From Providencia alcalifaciens (GTDB lineage Bacteria; Pseudomonadota; Gammaproteobacteria; Enterobacterales; Enterobacteriaceae), in the NCBI RefSeq assembly GCF_915403165.1, contig NZ_OU659204.1, positions 2,232,001 through 2,296,000 on the forward strand: a stretch of 64,000 bases of DNA. Direction: 5' to 3'. Below are positions 24,835-35,617 of this stretch, piece by piece. The stretch's first letter is position 1. Every line of letters starts with the position of its first letter. Both the position numbers and the translations under genes were made by a program. The notes beneath the pieces were generated by a model that worked only from the letters and a program-made list of their open reading frames with translations, was not told the DNA's origin and made no database searches.

Positions 24835-25956
24835 ATGTCAAATAACAGTACCAAATCAGATAACAGCCAAATTAAGGTCATCGTCGGTATGTCCGGTGGT
24901 GTTGATTCATCCGTTTCCGCTTACCTGCTCAAACAGCAAGGGTATCAGGTGGTCGGTCTGTTTATGAAGAACTGGGAAGAAGACGATAACGAAGAATACT
25001 GCACCGCAGCGACTGACCTTGCTGATGCGCAAGCAGTATGCGACAAACTCGGTATCGAGCTGCGCACCATCAACTTTGCCGCTGAATATTGGGACAATGT
25101 ATTCGAACACTTTTTAGAAGAATACAAAGCGGGTCGTACCCCAAACCCAGATATTCTGTGTAACAAAGAGATCAAATTTAAAGCTTTCTTAGAATTTGCC
25201 GCCGAAGATCTGGGCGCAGATTATATTGCAACGGGTCACTATGTTCGTCGCCGTGATGTTGATGGTAAAAGCCAGCTATTACGCGGCTTAGACAACAACA
25301 AAGACCAAAGCTACTTCCTGTATACCCTCAGCCATGAACAAGTGGCAAAAAGCTTATTCCCTGTAGGTGAATTAGAAAAACCTGAAGTCCGTCGCATCGC
25401 CGAAGAAATTGGTTTAGTGACTGCAAAGAAAAAAGATTCTACCGGGATCTGCTTTATTGGTGAGCGTAAATTCCGCGATTTCCTCGGTCGCTACCTCCCT
25501 GCTCAACCAGGCCCAATCGTCACCGTTGACGGTGAAACCATTGGCCAGCACGAAGGGCTGATGTACCACACATTAGGCCAACGTAAAGGATTAGGTATTG
25601 GCGGCACCAAAGACGGTTCTGAAGAGCCATGGTATGTGGTCGATAAAGACGTTGAAAACAATCAATTGATTGTGGCGCAAGGTCATGAGCATCCACGTTT
25701 AATGTCTACAGGCTTAATTGCTCAGCAATTAGATTGGGTTGATAGACAAACATTAACTGAGCCATTGCGCTGCGTTGTTAAAACCCGTTACCGTCAAGCG
25801 GATATCCCTTGTACAATTACCCCATTGAGCGCCGAGAGAATCCAAGTCACTTTCGATTATCCGGTTGCGGCTGTTACTCCGGGACAATCTGCGGTATTTT
25901 ATATCGACGAAGTCTGCCTCGGTGGCGGCGTTATTGAAGCCCGTATTCAGGAGTAA
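24835..25956 (+). CDS. mnmA: tRNA-specific 2-thiouridylase MnmA
   Basis: 373 aa ATP-dependent enzyme that puts sulfur on U34 of tRNAs for Lys, Glu and Gln. The PP-loop is [18 protein letters not shown]. The catalytic cysteines are in [13 protein letters not shown] and [25 protein letters not shown] and [14 protein letters not shown] are also as in E. coli. The open frame begins at ATG 24799, but ATG 24835 (MSNNSTKSD) fits the family N-terminus and has GAG upstream. hflD begins 2 bp after its stop. Confidence 0.97.
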   Translation: MSNNSTKSDNSQIKVIVGMSGGVDSSVSAYLLKQQGYQVVGLFMKNWEEDDNEEYCTAATDLADAQAVCDKLGIELRTINFAAEYWDNVFEHFLEEYKAGRTPNPDILCNKEIKFKAFLEFAAEDLGADYIATGHYVRRRDVDGKSQLLRGLDNNKDQSYFLYTLSHEQVAKSLFPVGELEKPEVRRIAEEIGLVTAKKKDSTGICFIGERKFRDFLGRYLPAQPGPIVTVDGETIGQHEGLMYHTLGQRKGLGIGGTKDGSEEPWYVVDKDVENNQLIVAQGHEHPRLMSTGLIAQQLDWVDRQTLTEPLRCVVKTRYRQADIPCTITPLSAERIQVTFDYPVAAVTPGQSAVFYIDEVCLGGGVIEARIQE

Positions 25957-25958
25957 AT

Positions 25959-27973
<2,015 letters not shown>

Positions 27974-27986
27974 TCAATAATTATTA

Positions 27987-28018
27987 AAACAGGCGGCATT
28001 CGCGTCGCCTGTTTTTCT
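27987..28018 (+). terminator. Rho-independent terminator of purB
   Basis: AACAGGCG, a loop, CGCCTGTT and a T-run, 14 bp after the purB stop codon. Confidence 0.9.
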
Positions 28019-28067
28019 TCTTTTCCAATTTTTCCAATAAATCTCAGATTCGACTATTTTTCCGATC

Positions 28068-28084
28068 TGTTTGACTTATATTTA
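28068..28084 (+). promoter_or_regulatory. PhoP-box-like direct repeat upstream of phoP
   Basis: TGTTTG (28068-28073), the spacer ACTTA, then TATTTA (28079-28084): two near-consensus hexamers with a 5-bp spacer, about 90 bp before the phoP start. phoPQ is autoregulated through such a box in related species. The pagP box in this window shares TATTTA and the CTTA part of the spacer. I did not find a strong -10 at the ideal spacing. Confidence 0.5.
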
Positions 28085-28172
28085 GTTAAGATCTTGTTCC
28101 CTATCCCATCTCTTTCTACCATACTCATTATAATATTATCATTTGCATGCTTTCTTTATGTGAGGTTCTCAG

Positions 28173-28847
28173 ATGCGCATTCTTATCGTCGAAGATAACG
28201 CCCTACTTCGTCACCATTTAACGGTTCAACTCAAAGAATTAGGTCATCAAGTGGATTCTGCTGAAGATGCAAAAGAAGCTGACTATTTTCTGAATGAAAG
28301 CCATCCCGATATTGCGGTAGTGGATTTAGGTCTTCCTGATGAAGACGGGCTTTCCATGATCAAACGCTGGCGCAGCAACCATGTAATCATTCCGCTTCTC
28401 GTCTTAACTGCACGAGAAAGCTGGCAAGAAAAGGTTCAAGCTCTCAATAGTGGCGCAGATGACTATGTCACCAAACCCTTTCAATTAGAAGAGTTGGTCG
28501 CGCGTATGCAAGCATTGATGCGCCGTAACAGCGGATTAGCCTCCCAAGTGCTTGAACTTGAAAACTTTGTGATTGACCTTTCCCGTAAAGAATTTACGGT
28601 CAACGGTGAGTCGGTCAAACTTACTGCATTCGAATATACAATTATTGAAACCTTGCTACGCAATAATGGAAAAGTGGTCAGTAAAGACTCCCTTATGCGC
28701 CAGCTTTATCCAGATGCAGAATTACGTGAAAGCCATACCATCGATGTGCTTATGGGGCGTTTACGTAAAAAAATCCAACAGTTCCATTCCCAAGAGGTAA
28801 TTGTGACTGTTCGCGGCCAAGGCTACCGTTTCGATGTGAACAACTGA
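28173..28847 (+). CDS. phoP: Two-component response regulator PhoP
   Basis: 224 aa OmpR-family regulator. The receiver domain (about 1-115) has the acidic pair Glu7-Asp8, phospho-acceptor Asp51 ([11 protein letters not shown]) and Lys in YVTKPF. The winged-helix DNA-binding domain runs from about 125, with [15 protein letters not shown] and [14 protein letters not shown], ending [11 protein letters not shown]. With PhoQ it controls lipid A modification, Mg uptake and peptide resistance. It comes directly after purB, as in E. coli, and ends 1 bp before phoQ. Confidence 0.97.
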   Translation: MRILIVEDNALLRHHLTVQLKELGHQVDSAEDAKEADYFLNESHPDIAVVDLGLPDEDGLSMIKRWRSNHVIIPLLVLTARESWQEKVQALNSGADDYVTKPFQLEELVARMQALMRRNSGLASQVLELENFVIDLSRKEFTVNGESVKLTAFEYTIIETLLRNNGKVVSKDSLMRQLYPDAELRESHTIDVLMGRLRKKIQQFHSQEVIVTVRGQGYRFDVNN

Positions 28848-28848
28848 T

Positions 28849-30306
28849 ATGAAACTGAGTAAATTTAGGTTCAAACCCCTTTCTTTACAGGCGCGTTTTA
28901 TTTGTGCGACGTCAGCTGTGATCCTTGCGCTAACCCTCGCCTATGGGATTGTGGCTGTTGTGGGTTATTTAGTCAGTTTTGATCGAACGACCTACACTTT
29001 GCTACGTAGCCAAAGTAACCTAATTTACAGCCTTGCTCAGTGGCAAGATAATAAAATTGATATTCGCGTTCCGCCAAACTTTACGTTGAACAATCCCTCG
29101 TTGATCATTATTTATGATAGAAATGGGCAAACCGTCTGGCGACAACGTGAAGTCCCCAGCGTCGAGCGCCTTATTCAACTCGACTGGTTAAAAAAGAATG
29201 GGTTATACGAAATTGATACCGATTTCGATGAAACGCGCCAATTGATGAACAATAACCCAGACTACAGCCATCGACTCAATGATATTGATAATATCGATGA
29301 ACCATTAACTCACTCCGTTTCAGTTAACCAGTATTTAGAAACTGAAACCATGCCAGCACTAACGATTGTCGTCGTCGATACGTTACCTCAAGACCTACAA
29401 AGCACTGGCGTTGTCTGGGACTGGTTTGGTTACGTGTTACTCGCCAACTTTATACTGGTGATCCCGCTGTTATGGCTCGCGGCCTATTGGAGTGTGCGCC
29501 CCATTAAGTCACTGATTTCGCAAATTAGTAGTCTTGAAAAAGGGGAACGAGAAACGCTGGATGAAAACCCGCCAGCAGAGTTGCGAGGCTTAGTGCGGAA
29601 TTTGAATATTTTGCTGAGCAACGAACGCAAACGCTATAGCAAATATCGCACTACATTGTCCGATTTAACCCACAGTCTAAAAACGCCTTTAGCAGTGTTA
29701 CAGTCCACATTGCGGCTTCTACGTTCAGGTAAGCAAATGACCATCGAACAAGCTGAGCCTATCATGTTAGAACAGATAGGACGTATTTCTCAGCAAGTTG
29801 GCTACTATTTGCATCGCGCCTCAAACCAAGGGGATGAAAACCTGATGCTGCGAGAAATCGCATCGGTACCTTCTATCTTAGATAGCCTCTCTAGCGCACT
29901 GCATAAAGTGTATCTCAACAAAGGTGTCTCCATCACCGTCGATATCTCCCCTGAAATCACATGGCTAGGTCAGCCCAATGATTTTATGGAAGTGATGGGC
30001 AATATTATGGAAAACGCCTGTAAATATTGCCTTGAGTTTGTGGAAGTCACCGCCCTTGCCGATCATGATAGTCTAACGATTTTTGTGGATGATGATGGCC
30101 CTGGCGTTCCTGAAAGTAAACGCAGCATGATATTTATGCGCGGGCAACGCGCTGATACCCTGCGACCGGGGCAAGGTTTGGGGCTATCGATTGCGGTAGA
30201 TATCATTGACCAATATGATGGTGAAATTACCATTTCGGATAGTCCACTTGGTGGTGCTCGCGTCGCCGTCACCTTTAGGCAGCAAGCGGTGATTGAAGAT
30301 AGCTAG
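28849..30306 (+). CDS. phoQ: Sensor histidine kinase PhoQ
   Basis: 485 aa inner-membrane sensor. TM1 is about 20-42, the periplasmic PhoQ sensor domain about 43-193, TM2 about 194-214, then HAMP. Phospho-acceptor His275 lies in SDLTHSLKTPLAVL, with an ATPase domain (NIMENACKYC, DDDGPGVPE, GQGLGLSIA). The membrane-facing acidic cluster, EDDDDAE in E. coli, is thinner here: DIDNIDEPLTHSV (about 145-156). That may change Mg or peptide sensing. The last codons look like the first copy of a decayed tandem repeat that continues past the stop. Confidence 0.96.
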   Translation: MKLSKFRFKPLSLQARFICATSAVILALTLAYGIVAVVGYLVSFDRTTYTLLRSQSNLIYSLAQWQDNKIDIRVPPNFTLNNPSLIIIYDRNGQTVWRQREVPSVERLIQLDWLKKNGLYEIDTDFDETRQLMNNNPDYSHRLNDIDNIDEPLTHSVSVNQYLETETMPALTIVVVDTLPQDLQSTGVVWDWFGYVLLANFILVIPLLWLAAYWSVRPIKSLISQISSLEKGERETLDENPPAELRGLVRNLNILLSNERKRYSKYRTTLSDLTHSLKTPLAVLQSTLRLLRSGKQMTIEQAEPIMLEQIGRISQQVGYYLHRASNQGDENLMLREIASVPSILDSLSSALHKVYLNKGVSITVDISPEITWLGQPNDFMEVMGNIMENACKYCLEFVEVTALADHDSLTIFVDDDGPGVPESKRSMIFMRGQRADTLRPGQGLGLSIAVDIIDQYDGEITISDSPLGGARVAVTFRQQAVIEDS

Positions 30307-30375
30307 GTCATTGATGAAGATAATTAGGTTGTGAATGAAAATAATTCGTTCATCCGTGTATGAAGATGGCTAATC
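30289..30375. repeat. Decayed 21-bp tandem repeat spanning the phoQ 3' end
   Basis: 30305-30325 and 30326-30346 are 21-bp units of the type AGGT-N5-ATGAAGATAATT with about five mismatches. The last phoQ codons (GAAGATAGCTAGG) and a stretch around 30360 (ATGAAGATGGCTAA) look like further copies. The phoQ stop codon falls inside the array. Confidence 0.5.
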
Positions 30376-30462
30376 TGTGAACTGACGCCCTCTAAGCCCT
30401 GTTTTACGATCCATTTCCGGTATACTATTTAGGAAGTTTTGTCATAACTAGGGAACAATAAG

Positions 30463-31587
30463 ATGGATTATAAACTGAATCTTGACTGGCAGAGTTTTCT
30501 GGACAGTCATTGGCAGAAACGACCTCTGCTTATCAAACAGGGTTTTACGCGTTTTATTGATCCTATCTCGCCTGATGAACTCGCGGGATTAGCGATGGAA
30601 GATGAGGTTGATAGCCGTTTAGTCAGCCATCAAAATGGGCTCTGGCAAGTCGCCCACGGTCCATTCGAGAGCTACGACCATTTAGGTGAAGAAAACTGGT
30701 CAATCTTGGTTCAAGCGGTTGACCACTGGCACCACCCAAGTGCCCAACTGATGAAACCTTTCCGAGTCCTTTCTGACTGGCGTATGGACGATTTAATGAT
30801 CTCCTACTCTGTTCCGGGTGGTGGTGTAGGGCCTCATCTCGACCAATATGATGTATTCATTATTCAAGGCGAAGGTCGTCGCCACTGGCGTGTTGGGGAA
30901 AAAATCCCAATGAAACAGCACTCCCCACATCCTGACTTACTGCAAGTACAGCCTTTTGATGCCATCATCGATGAAGAGATGGAACCCGGTGATATCCTGT
31001 ATATTCCACCTGGATTCCCCCACGAAGGTTATGCCATTGAGCCATCACTGAATTATTCTGTCGGTTTCCGTGCACCCAATGCCCGTGAATTAATGAGCAG
31101 CTTTGCTGACCATTTAATTTCCAATGATTTAGGCAGCTACCGTTACAGCGACCCTGACCTTTCTTTCCGTGATAATCCGGCAGAAATTTTGCAAGGCGAA
31201 CAAATTAAGCTGCGTGAAATGATGGAATCACTGATTCATGATCCAGAACTATTCCGTAAATGGTTAGGTGAATTTATTTCTCAATCACGTCACGAGCTGG
31301 ATTTAGCACCGCCAGAGCCACCTTATGAACAAGATGAGATTTATAATTTATTAAAAGACCAGCAAGAAACCCTATATAAACTCAATGGGTTGCGCGCTCT
31401 TCGTGTTGGCGATCAGTTCTTTGTTAACGGTGAGTCTTTAGAGACTAAATGCTATGAAGCCGCAGATAGCCTGTGCCGTTTCGATGCGGTCAACCATGCA
31501 AATCTCAGTGATGCGTTAGACGATGTCAATTTTATCGCCTTAATTACTGCGCTGATTAATAGCGGATATTGGTATTTTGACGATTAA
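30463..31587 (+). CDS. roxA: Ribosomal protein uL16 3-hydroxylase RoxA (YcfD)
   Basis: 374 aa JmjC-type, Fe(II)/2-oxoglutarate-dependent oxygenase that hydroxylates an arginine of ribosomal protein uL16. The metal triad is His125 and Asp127 (GPHLDQYD) plus His187 (PPGFPHEG), at the same positions as in E. coli. The N-terminal WQKRPLLIKQGF is also conserved. The C-terminal part holds the dimerisation and winged-helix regions. It lies after phoQ and convergent to pepT, as in E. coli. A good terminator follows. Confidence 0.95.
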   Translation: MDYKLNLDWQSFLDSHWQKRPLLIKQGFTRFIDPISPDELAGLAMEDEVDSRLVSHQNGLWQVAHGPFESYDHLGEENWSILVQAVDHWHHPSAQLMKPFRVLSDWRMDDLMISYSVPGGGVGPHLDQYDVFIIQGEGRRHWRVGEKIPMKQHSPHPDLLQVQPFDAIIDEEMEPGDILYIPPGFPHEGYAIEPSLNYSVGFRAPNARELMSSFADHLISNDLGSYRYSDPDLSFRDNPAEILQGEQIKLREMMESLIHDPELFRKWLGEFISQSRHELDLAPPEPPYEQDEIYNLLKDQQETLYKLNGLRALRVGDQFFVNGESLETKCYEAADSLCRFDAVNHANLSDALDDVNFIALITALINSGYWYFDD

Positions 31588-31618
31588 TTATTCCTATAAT
31601 TAACAGCCAAAGACAGCA

Positions 31619-31658
31619 AATGCCCCGAATATCATTACTTCACATCGGGGCATTTTTA
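31619..31658. terminator. Bidirectional terminator between roxA and pepT
   Basis: AATGCCCCGA pairs perfectly with TCGGGGCATT, followed by T residues on the plus strand and preceded by A residues. Confidence 0.88.
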
Positions 31659-31690
31659 TTACCATTTTTTATATTAAAAACGCATCAAAA

Positions 31691-32935
31691 CTATTTATTC
31701 GTATTACGTTTTGCATGGATAGCCGTTAATTCCGCAATTCGCATGATTACGCTTACCGCCTGCTCCATTCCTTCTTGAGTAATAAACTCATGTTTACTAT
31801 GGAAGTTATAGCCGCCAGTGAAAATATTCGGGCATGGTAAGCCTCGGTATGATAGCTGCGCGCCGTCCGTTCCCCCACGAATAGGCTTGATAACAGGTTC
31901 AATCTCGCAGTCCAGCATCGCTTGTTTAGCTAATTCCACAACATGCGGATACTTCATCACTTCTTTATGCATATTGTAGTAGCTATCATCCAATGTCAGC
32001 TCGATATAGCAGCTCGGGTGCAGCCCTTCCCCCACCTTTTCTGCGATACGAATAATATTTTTCTTTCTCGCTTCAAAATTGGCTAAGTCAAAATCACGGA
32101 TAATGTAGTTCATTTCCGCTTTTTCCACGTTCCCCTTAATGGACGTTAGGTGATAAAAACCTTCGTAGCCTTCCGTATTTTCAGGCGTTTCATCCGGCGG
32201 TAACATAGAATGAATTCGCGTTGCTAAACCCAACGCATTGACCATCACACCTTTGGCGCTACCAGGATGGGTATTGTTACCCACAATTTTGATAGAGACG
32301 TTGGCAGCGTTAAAGTTTTCGAATTCGAGTTCACCGACGCCACCACCATCAACGGTATAAGCCCAGCGAGCATCAAACTCTTTAAAATCGATATGTTGTG
32401 CACCACGACCAATTTCTTCATCTGGCGTAAAGGCAATACAAATTTTTCCGTGTGGAACATTTTGCCCTTCTAAACGCACAATCGCGGTAATAATTTCTGC
32501 GATACCCGCTTTATCATCCGCCCCTAATAAGGTTTTGCCGTCTGTCATAATTAGCGTTTTGCCAATCATTTCGTGCAATACAGGGAACATAACGGGGGAT
32601 AAAACTTCATCACCAATGCCCAGAGCAATATCGCCACCACGATAGTTCTCAAGTACTTGCGGGCACACATTTTTGCCCGAATAATCTGGGGCGGTATCTA
32701 AATGCGAAATGAAGCCTATCGCAGGCACATCCCAATCGACATTGGATGGCATGATAGCCGTTAAACAGCCATGTTCCGACAGCGTCACTTTTTCAAAGCC
32801 AAGGATATTCAATTCTTTGGCTAACGCGCGGGCAAATTTTAGCTGGCCAGTGCTACTAGGTACTGTTTTTGCATTCAGTTTTGATTGTGTATCAAACGCA
32901 GTGTATTCAAAAAACCGCTCCAAGAGTTTGTCCAT
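31691..32935 (-). CDS. pepT: Peptidase T (tripeptide aminopeptidase)
   Basis: 414 aa cytosolic zinc exopeptidase of family M20B, which releases the N-terminal residue of tripeptides. Metal ligands are in [44 protein letters not shown] and [29 protein letters not shown] is also typical. It is convergent with roxA, as in E. coli. Upstream is a well-placed FNR-like promoter, in line with anaerobic induction of pepT known from Salmonella. Confidence 0.97.
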   Translation of the reverse strand: MDKLLERFFEYTAFDTQSKLNAKTVPSSTGQLKFARALAKELNILGFEKVTLSEHGCLTAIMPSNVDWDVPAIGFISHLDTAPDYSGKNVCPQVLENYRGGDIALGIGDEVLSPVMFPVLHEMIGKTLIMTDGKTLLGADDKAGIAEIITAIVRLEGQNVPHGKICIAFTPDEEIGRGAQHIDFKEFDARWAYTVDGGGVGELEFENFNAANVSIKIVGNNTHPGSAKGVMVNALGLATRIHSMLPPDETPENTEGYEGFYHLTSIKGNVEKAEMNYIIRDFDLANFEARKKNIIRIAEKVGEGLHPSCYIELTLDDSYYNMHKEVMKYPHVVELAKQAMLDCEIEPVIKPIRGGTDGAQLSYRGLPCPNIFTGGYNFHSKHEFITQEGMEQAVSVIMRIAELTAIHAKRNTNK

Positions 32936-32957
32936 ACTTCCTCCCCCTAAATATCAA

Positions 32958-33006
32958 TGGGGATATTATGGGAAAGATCACAGAAACAATTATTGTTTCA
33001 AATCAG
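32958..33006 (-). promoter_or_regulatory. Predicted FNR-dependent promoter of pepT
   Basis: On the minus strand CTGAT-TTGA-AACAA (33006-32993) matches 8 of 10 positions of the FNR consensus TTGAT-N4-ATCAA. CATAAT (32970-32965) is the -10. If the start is 32958, the FNR site is centred at exactly -41.5, the class II position. Confidence 0.55.
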
Positions 33007-33165
33007 ATTTGCAGCTAAAGAGTGAGGAAGATAACTAATTAGTTTAATTTATTGTTCATTTTGGGCTGCACTTTTGGATAACACGACGCGTTAGGTACCA
33101 TGTTATATAATGACTATCTTATATAACTAAATGCGCTATAGCATGATCCCTAAGGTGGGAATACG

Positions 33166-33876
33166 ATGGCAAAAACATTTTTAATTTACGGTGTTAGTAA
33201 AGGGTTAGGTAAAGCATTAGTTGAAGGAGTGCCTGAGCAAATCGATACTGTGTATGGTGTTTCTCGCTCTAAACCCCCTTTTAGCGATGCGCAATTTCAC
33301 TGGATATCAGCTGACCTTAGTGATCCACAATCGGCTTCAACCATCAAAAAGCATTTAGGTGAACACCCCATTGATGCCCTAATTTATAATGTCGGCATTT
33401 GGGAAAAGCTCGCCTTTACTGAAGAATATGATTTCGAGTCCACCAGCGATATTGAATTACTCACCATGATCCAAACCAATATCAGTGCCTGCCTGTTGAA
33501 TTTGAAAGCATTACTCAGCAACTTGCGTTTAGGCACCAATAGTAAAATTATTTTAATTGGCTCTACGTGGGGGTTGGATAATCATAATGGCAAAGAGGTC
33601 ACCTTTAGCGCGACCAAGTATGCCCTACGCGGGATTGTGCAATCACTGAGAGAAACCTTGCGCCAAGATAATATCGGTATTTCTATTTTGAACTTAGGTT
33701 ATCTCGCTACGGAATATCCGTTATCCATGCCCGTTGATGAGGTAATTGCAAAAAGTGAAGGGGCGTTAATTCCGCTGCAAGATGTGGTGAATGCCGTGCG
33801 CTTTATTCTTAGCACCAGCAGCGCCACCTGTGTAAAAGAAATTACTATGCCTGCCATGTTGGATGAAAACGTGTGA
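33166..33876 (+). CDS. SDR-family protein lacking the catalytic tyrosine
   Basis: 236 aa with a Rossmann fold. The cofactor motif is GVSKGLGKA (about 9-17), the NxG element is NVGIWEK and the catalytic Ser is 133 (IGSTWG). The usual Tyr-x-x-x-Lys is Phe147-Ser-Ala-Thr-Lys151, so the catalytic tyrosine is missing while lysine and serine remain. The protein may bind NAD(P)H without normal dehydrogenase chemistry, or use another residue. The start at 33166 follows AAGGTGGGAATACG. It is a single gene between pepT and cobB, with a terminator after it. Confidence 0.82.
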   Translation: MAKTFLIYGVSKGLGKALVEGVPEQIDTVYGVSRSKPPFSDAQFHWISADLSDPQSASTIKKHLGEHPIDALIYNVGIWEKLAFTEEYDFESTSDIELLTMIQTNISACLLNLKALLSNLRLGTNSKIILIGSTWGLDNHNGKEVTFSATKYALRGIVQSLRETLRQDNIGISILNLGYLATEYPLSMPVDEVIAKSEGALIPLQDVVNAVRFILSTSSATCVKEITMPAMLDENV

Positions 33877-33908
33877 TATCAGCCTAATTTACTCAGTGCA
33901 TAAAATAC

Positions 33909-33932
33909 GGGAGCTAAAAAGCTCCCTTTTAT
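33909..33932. terminator. Terminator between the SDR gene and cobB
   Basis: GGGAGCT, AAAA, AGCTCCC, TTTT; short and strong, serving the plus-strand gene and possibly the convergent cobB. Confidence 0.85.
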
Positions 33933-33934
33933 CT

Positions 33935-34762
33935 TTATTCTTCGTTAGTTAACTTTGCCAACAAATCATCCACATATTCACTGACCACTTTACTCGCCAG
34001 CCCATAATGGCGCTCTTCAAATTCGCTTTCCACTTGGCTTGGTTCTAAATTCAATTGCACGGTGTGAGCGCCTTGTAAACGCGCTTCATGCACAAACCCT
34101 GCCGCAGGATAAACATGCCCCGATGTCCCGATGGAAATAAACAGTGTAGCTTCCCCAAGTGCTTGGTAGATTCTATCCATTTCAAACGGCATCTCACCAA
34201 ACCACACAATATGCGGGCGTAACGGCTGTGGGAACTGGCAGCAGTGGCAACGCTCTTCTACGGATAAATCCCCTTTCCATTCGAGGACTTGGTTTGACCA
34301 ATTACAACGTACTTTTAATAATTCACCGTGCATATGCACGACGCGCTTGCTACCCGCTCGCTCATGTAAATTATCAATATTTTGGGTCACTAGTAGGAAT
34401 CTATCCCCGAGCGCTTGTTCTAATTTTGCTAATGCGTAGTGCGCTGAATTCGGTTGAATATTCTCTTGTTGCAACTGGCGACGACGTTCATTGTAAAAAC
34501 GCTGAACTAATTGTGGATCACGGGCAAAGCCTTCGGGCGTTGCCACATCTTCCACGCGATGCTCTTCCCATAAACCATCAGCCGAACGGAAGGTTTGGAT
34601 CCCTGACTCTGCAGAAATACCCGCACCGGTTAATACAACCACGTTAATGTTTTGCATACTGAGCAGTCTATTATCAATGTAGTAAGAACGATTGCGAAGT
34701 CGCTGACGGCGTTTACATTTATTTTTACTTATTTTTTTCAATCTACGGCGAAATCGCAACAT
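33935..34762 (-). CDS. cobB: NAD-dependent protein deacylase CobB (sirtuin)
   Basis: 275 aa class III sirtuin that removes acetyl and succinyl groups from lysines. [36 protein letters not shown] and the catalytic His in [13 protein letters not shown] are intact. The Zn cysteines are RC...RCHCC, followed by [13 protein letters not shown]. The N-terminus is a strongly basic 35-residue extension ([10 protein letters not shown]...). An in-frame ATG at 34657 (MQNINVV) would give a short form without it. Enterobacterial CobB is known in long and short forms, so both starts may be used. Confidence 0.95.
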   Translation of the reverse strand: MLRFRRRLKKISKNKCKRRQRLRNRSYYIDNRLLSMQNINVVVLTGAGISAESGIQTFRSADGLWEEHRVEDVATPEGFARDPQLVQRFYNERRRQLQQENIQPNSAHYALAKLEQALGDRFLLVTQNIDNLHERAGSKRVVHMHGELLKVRCNWSNQVLEWKGDLSVEERCHCCQFPQPLRPHIVWFGEMPFEMDRIYQALGEATLFISIGTSGHVYPAAGFVHEARLQGAHTVQLNLEPSQVESEFEERHYGLASKVVSEYVDDLLAKLTNEE

Positions 34763-35048
34763 CGGAAATTTCCTTTCATCCTTGCAGTGAATTTGTCGGT
34801 GTAAAAAGTGAAAGTATAAACATGGTAAATTATGTTATTTATACATAATTTGGATAGTAACATACTAAAACCCATCATCTCCTGCAAAGTAAAACAAATA
34901 TCTCAATAACCTCGATTTAATAACTTTTTTATCATCAAAAAGACATTTTTTTCACTTTCAGATGACAAAAAACTTTATCCCCATCACACCTAACGGCTAA
35001 AATAGCCGCCATCTCACTATTTTGATTTCTCTTATTTGAAGGATTTGC

Positions 35049-35546
35049 ATGGAAAAGTTTTTTGAAAGAATGATGTACGCTTCACGTTGGATCCTTGCGC
35101 CCATTTACTTGGGGCTATCACTGACATTGCTGGCGTTAACCATCAAATTTTTCCAAGAAGTATTTCATATTCTGCCAAACATCTTTAGCATTCCAGAATC
35201 TGATTTGATCCTCACTCTGCTATCTCTCATTGATATGGCGCTGGTGGGTGGGTTACTGGTGATGGTGATGTTCTCAGGTTACGAAAACTTCGTCTCCCAA
35301 TTAAATTTGTCTGATCACCATGAAAAGCTGAATTGGATTGGTACCATGGATGCGACGTCGCTGAAAAATAAAGTGGCCGCCTCCATTGTCGCTATCTCAT
35401 CCATCCACTTATTAAAGATTTTCATGAACCTCAAAAACGTCGAAAACGATAAGTTAATGTGGTACGTGATCCTTCATTTAACCTTCGTGCTGTCAGCGTT
35501 TGTGATGGGTTATTTGGATAAAATGACCAAAAAAGATAAGTATTAA
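35049..35546 (+). CDS. yqhA: UPF0114 family membrane protein YqhA
   Basis: 165 aa inner-membrane protein with about four hydrophobic segments. It is almost superimposable on E. coli Yqh[51 protein letters not shown] and [26 protein letters not shown]. The function is unknown. ATG 35049 follows TTTGAAGGATTTGC. It is a single gene with a terminator and lies outside its E. coli context. Confidence 0.95.
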   Translation: MEKFFERMMYASRWILAPIYLGLSLTLLALTIKFFQEVFHILPNIFSIPESDLILTLLSLIDMALVGGLLVMVMFSGYENFVSQLNLSDHHEKLNWIGTMDATSLKNKVAASIVAISSIHLLKIFMNLKNVENDKLMWYVILHLTFVLSAFVMGYLDKMTKKDKY

Positions 35547-35579
35547 TCTCTCTCAATACATGCGGTTTCGCATAAAATA

Positions 35580-35609
35580 AGGGAAGCTCACTGACGCTTC
35601 CCTTTTTGT
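35580..35609. terminator. Terminator between yqhA and the hydrolase gene
   Basis: AGGGAAGC, loop, GCTTCCCT, T-run. It lies 30 bp after the yqhA stop and just past the end of the convergent hydrolase gene. Confidence 0.87.
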
Positions 35610-35617
35610 TTCAAATA

